NCBI GenBank assembly: GCA_002068205.1
Contig: MVZB01000060.1
Location: 1 to 14,945, forward strand
Reading direction: 5' to 3'
Length of the DNA: 14,945 nucleotides
DNA from: a candidate division BRC1 bacterium ADurb.BinA292
GTDB lineage: Bacteria > Sumerlaeota > Sumerlaeia > MVZB01
Part shown: positions 13,348 through 14,945 of the stretch, in pieces
Position numbering within the stretch: the stretch's first letter is position 1
Layout of the letters: each line of letters starts with the position of its first letter
Made by a program: the position numbers and the translations under genes
Notes under the pieces: generated by a model
The model's database searches: none
The model's input: the letters and a program-made list of their open reading frames with translations, nothing else
What the model was told of the DNA's origin: nothing

Positions 13348-14673
13348 ATGGAATCGACGAGCAACGAACCACCGGCGGGTCGCCCGCGCATCGTGATTCT
13401 CGGCGGCGGATTTGGCGGCGCCTACGCGGCGATGTATCTGGAACGCGCCCTGCGGCCGGACGAGGCGGAGATCCTCCTGATCGACCGCAATAATTACTTC
13501 GTCTTCACGCCGCTGTTGGTTGAAGCCGGCGTCGGCGGACTCGAACCGCGCCACACCGTCGTCTCGCTGCGCCGCTTCGCGCGCCGCTCGCGGTTCCGCA
13601 TGGCCGAGGTGCGCGGCGTCGACCTGGCGCGCCGGATCGTCCGGATTCAGCCGCCCGATCCCCCCCAGGAACTGGAAATCCCCTACGACCACCTCGTGCT
13701 GGCCATGGGGAGCGTCACGCTGCTGCCGCCGATCCCCGGCCTGCGCGAGTTCGGCTATGAAATGAAGAGCCTGCGCGATGCGGTGGCGTTGCGCGACCGC
13801 ATGATCCGGATGCTCGAGGTGGCCGACGGCATCGATGACCCCGCCGAGCGCACGGCCCGGCTCCACCTGGTCGTCGTCGGCGCGAACTTCTCCGGCGTCG
13901 AGGTCGCGGGCGAATTCCATGCCTTCATGCGCGAGGCCTCGCGCCGCTACCCCAACGTCCATCCCCGCGAGTGCAACGTCACGCTGGTGGAATTGAAGGA
14001 ACGGATCCTGCAGGCGCTCGACCCCGACCTCGCGCGCTTCGCCGCCCGGAATCTGATGCAGCGTTCGATCCGCGTCCTGCTGCGCACGACCGTCGCCGAG
14101 GTGCATGCGGATCACGTGCTGCTGAGCAACGGCGAGCGGCTCGCTGCCCATACCGTGATCTGGTGCGCCGGCATCACCTCCAATCCGACGCTGGCCGGCG
14201 TCGAGGGCCTGCCGCGCGACGCACGGGGGTTCGTCCTCTGCGAGCCCGATCTGCGCGCGTGCGGCCTGCCGGATGTCTGGGGCATCGGCGATTGCGCCGT
14301 CAATCCCGATCCGCAAGGGAACGCCTATCCGGCGACGGCGCAGCACGCCGTGCAGCAGGCGCGCGTCCTCGCGCGAAATCTGCGCCGCGTCCTGCGCGGC
14401 CAGCCGACCGAGCCCTGCCGGATCCGCAACCGCGGCTCGCTCGCCGCGCTCGGCTGCCGCACCGGCGTCGCGCGCATCGGGCCGTTCAAGCTCTCGGGCT
14501 GGGCCGCCTGGTTCATGTGGCGGACGGTTTACCTGCTGAAAATGCCCGGGCTCGCCCGCGGCGTCCGCATCGCGCTGGACTGGACGCTGGACCTCTTCTT
14601 CCGGCGGGAATACAGCGCCCTCGGCCTGCACCAGCGCCCCTCTCCCCCCGCGCCCAATGATTCGGATCCCTGA
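13348..14673 (+). CDS. ndh: Type II NADH:quinone oxidoreductase family protein, NDH-2 (441 aa)
   Basis: NDH-2 oxidises NADH and reduces membrane quinone without pumping protons. ATG 13348 has GGGAG nine to ten bases upstream and starts 13 residues before the FAD fold; the longer open frame is translated repeat. The first Rossmann motif is RIVILGGGFGGAYAA (14-28), followed by NNYFVFTPLLVEAG (48-61). The second dinucleotide fold reads LHLVVVGANFSGVEVAGEF (172-190), with Asn180 in place of the middle Gly of GxGxxG. IWCAGITSNP and VWGIGDCA (310-317) complete the FAD site, and AYPATAQHAVQQA contacts the quinone region in relatives. The C terminus (385-422, WAAWFMWRTVYLLKMPGL and DWTLDLFFRRE) is the amphipathic membrane anchor typical of NDH-2. 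Length is normal. It appears monocistronic. Related flavin reductases in the same superfamily (for example sulfide:quinone-like) are less likely. Confidence 0.9.
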   Translation: MESTSNEPPAGRPRIVILGGGFGGAYAAMYLERALRPDEAEILLIDRNNYFVFTPLLVEAGVGGLEPRHTVVSLRRFARRSRFRMAEVRGVDLARRIVRIQPPDPPQELEIPYDHLVLAMGSVTLLPPIPGLREFGYEMKSLRDAVALRDRMIRMLEVADGIDDPAERTARLHLVVVGANFSGVEVAGEFHAFMREASRRYPNVHPRECNVTLVELKERILQALDPDLARFAARNLMQRSIRVLLRTTVAEVHADHVLLSNGERLAAHTVIWCAGITSNPTLAGVEGLPRDARGFVLCEPDLRACGLPDVWGIGDCAVNPDPQGNAYPATAQHAVQQARVLARNLRRVLRGQPTEPCRIRNRGSLAALGCRTGVARIGPFKLSGWAAWFMWRTVYLLKMPGLARGVRIALDWTLDLFFRREYSALGLHQRPSPPAPNDSDP

Positions 14674-14795
14674 CGGCTCGGGCGGCGCCGCCTTCAGGCC
14701 CCATCATTCCCCAAATCGTAATCCGTCCACGGATTGCATCATGACCGTTAAGCTTCTGATTCCGATGCGGGCGGTCCAACCTGTTGACGGGATCA

Positions 14796-14810
14796 GTCCG
14801 CGGAGCGGAC
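14796..14810. repeat. Short perfect hairpin
   Basis: GTCCGC and GCGGAC pair perfectly around a GGA loop. No T-run follows. Confidence 0.5.
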
Positions 14811-14823
14811 GGCCGGAATTAAG

Positions 14824-14857
14824 CGCAGGGATGACGGCCGCAGGCCGGATCCCTGCG
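14824..14857. repeat. Long inverted repeat downstream of ndh
   Basis: The arms CGCAGGGAT (14824-14832) and ATCCCTGCG (14849-14857) pair perfectly. An inner CGGCC/GGCCG pair encloses a GCA loop, with a small GA/G internal loop between the two stems. There is no T-run, so it may be a Rho-type end, a stabilising hairpin or a repetitive palindromic element. Confidence 0.6.
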
Positions 14858-14945
14858 TCGCCGTCCCCAACGCATCGAACCCCTGCAAGGAGTGGCCGGA
14901 GCCCGGGCCGGCCTTCCGTTGCCCCGCCTCAGCCCGGCTCGTCGG

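Larger units (their letters stand above)
14674..14945. other. Noncoding region downstream of ndh
   Basis: 272 bp follow the ndh stop. They contain a GC palindrome right after the stop (GGCGGCGCCGCC near 14685-14696) and two stronger hairpins further on. An ATG at 14741 opens a frame to the window edge, but it has no good ribosome binding site, has low-complexity Arg/Pro/Ser content, and runs through both hairpins. It is not called as a gene. Confidence 0.5.

Noticed and set aside
14741..14945. Frame open to the window end, possibly a partial gene
   Set aside because: There is no convincing ribosome binding site, composition is low-complexity, and two hairpins fall inside it. More downstream sequence would decide.

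Overview
The window is GC-rich (roughly two thirds G+C by eye), densely coding bacterial DNA. No RNA gene, CRISPR array or transposase was seen. The left half pairs a LacI-type regulator with a uroporphyrinogen-decarboxylase-superfamily protein and three secreted TIM-barrel proteins. The right half has an EIIA-CBS fusion and intergenic pyrimidine-rich repeats. Together these are reminiscent of polysaccharide-degrading bacteria of the PVC group or similar environmental phyla. That placement is an inference from gene style; no phylogenetic marker was compared.

Left block, minus strand, 8604 down to 1: one probable transcription unit. A good sigma70-like promoter (TTGACT-N17-TATGTT) carries an 18-bp inverted repeat over its -10 box and a second copy of the core 67 bp upstream. 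It drives a LacI-family regulator (8459-7386), a URO-D-superfamily protein with zinc-methyltransferase-like ligands (7317-6313), and three paralogous secreted TIM-barrel proteins (6215-3774, 3693-1246, and 1176 to beyond the window edge). Gaps between genes are 68-97 bp. A long GC hairpin lies between the URO-D-like gene and the first TIM-barrel gene. The first two barrel proteins are about 815 residues: signal peptide, beta-sandwich module, Fn3-like module, barrel, and a DUF4214-like tail. The third starts directly at the barrel. Conserved glutamates suggest a glycoside-hydrolase-like enzyme of unrecognised family. The working model is a LacI-controlled locus for extracellular glycan processing, with a possible demethylation step inside the cell.

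Right block, mostly plus strand, 8895-14673: ordinary cellular genes. A PTS EIIA-2 domain fused to two CBS domains (8946-9851) overlaps by 4 bp a maltose/galactoside-type O-acetyltransferase (9848-10456). Then come mutL (10788-12749), a convergent small lipoprotein on the minus strand (12832-13056), and a type II NADH dehydrogenase (13348-14673). The final 272 bp carry two hairpins and no convincing gene.

The intergenic regions before the EIIA-CBS gene, mutL and ndh carry pyrimidine-rich repeats in the same orientation, including a 36-bp near-identical pair and 9-bp tandem arrays. They look like a dispersed repeat family. Very long antisense open frames (up to 976 codons) over the TIM-barrel genes are treated as composition artefacts.
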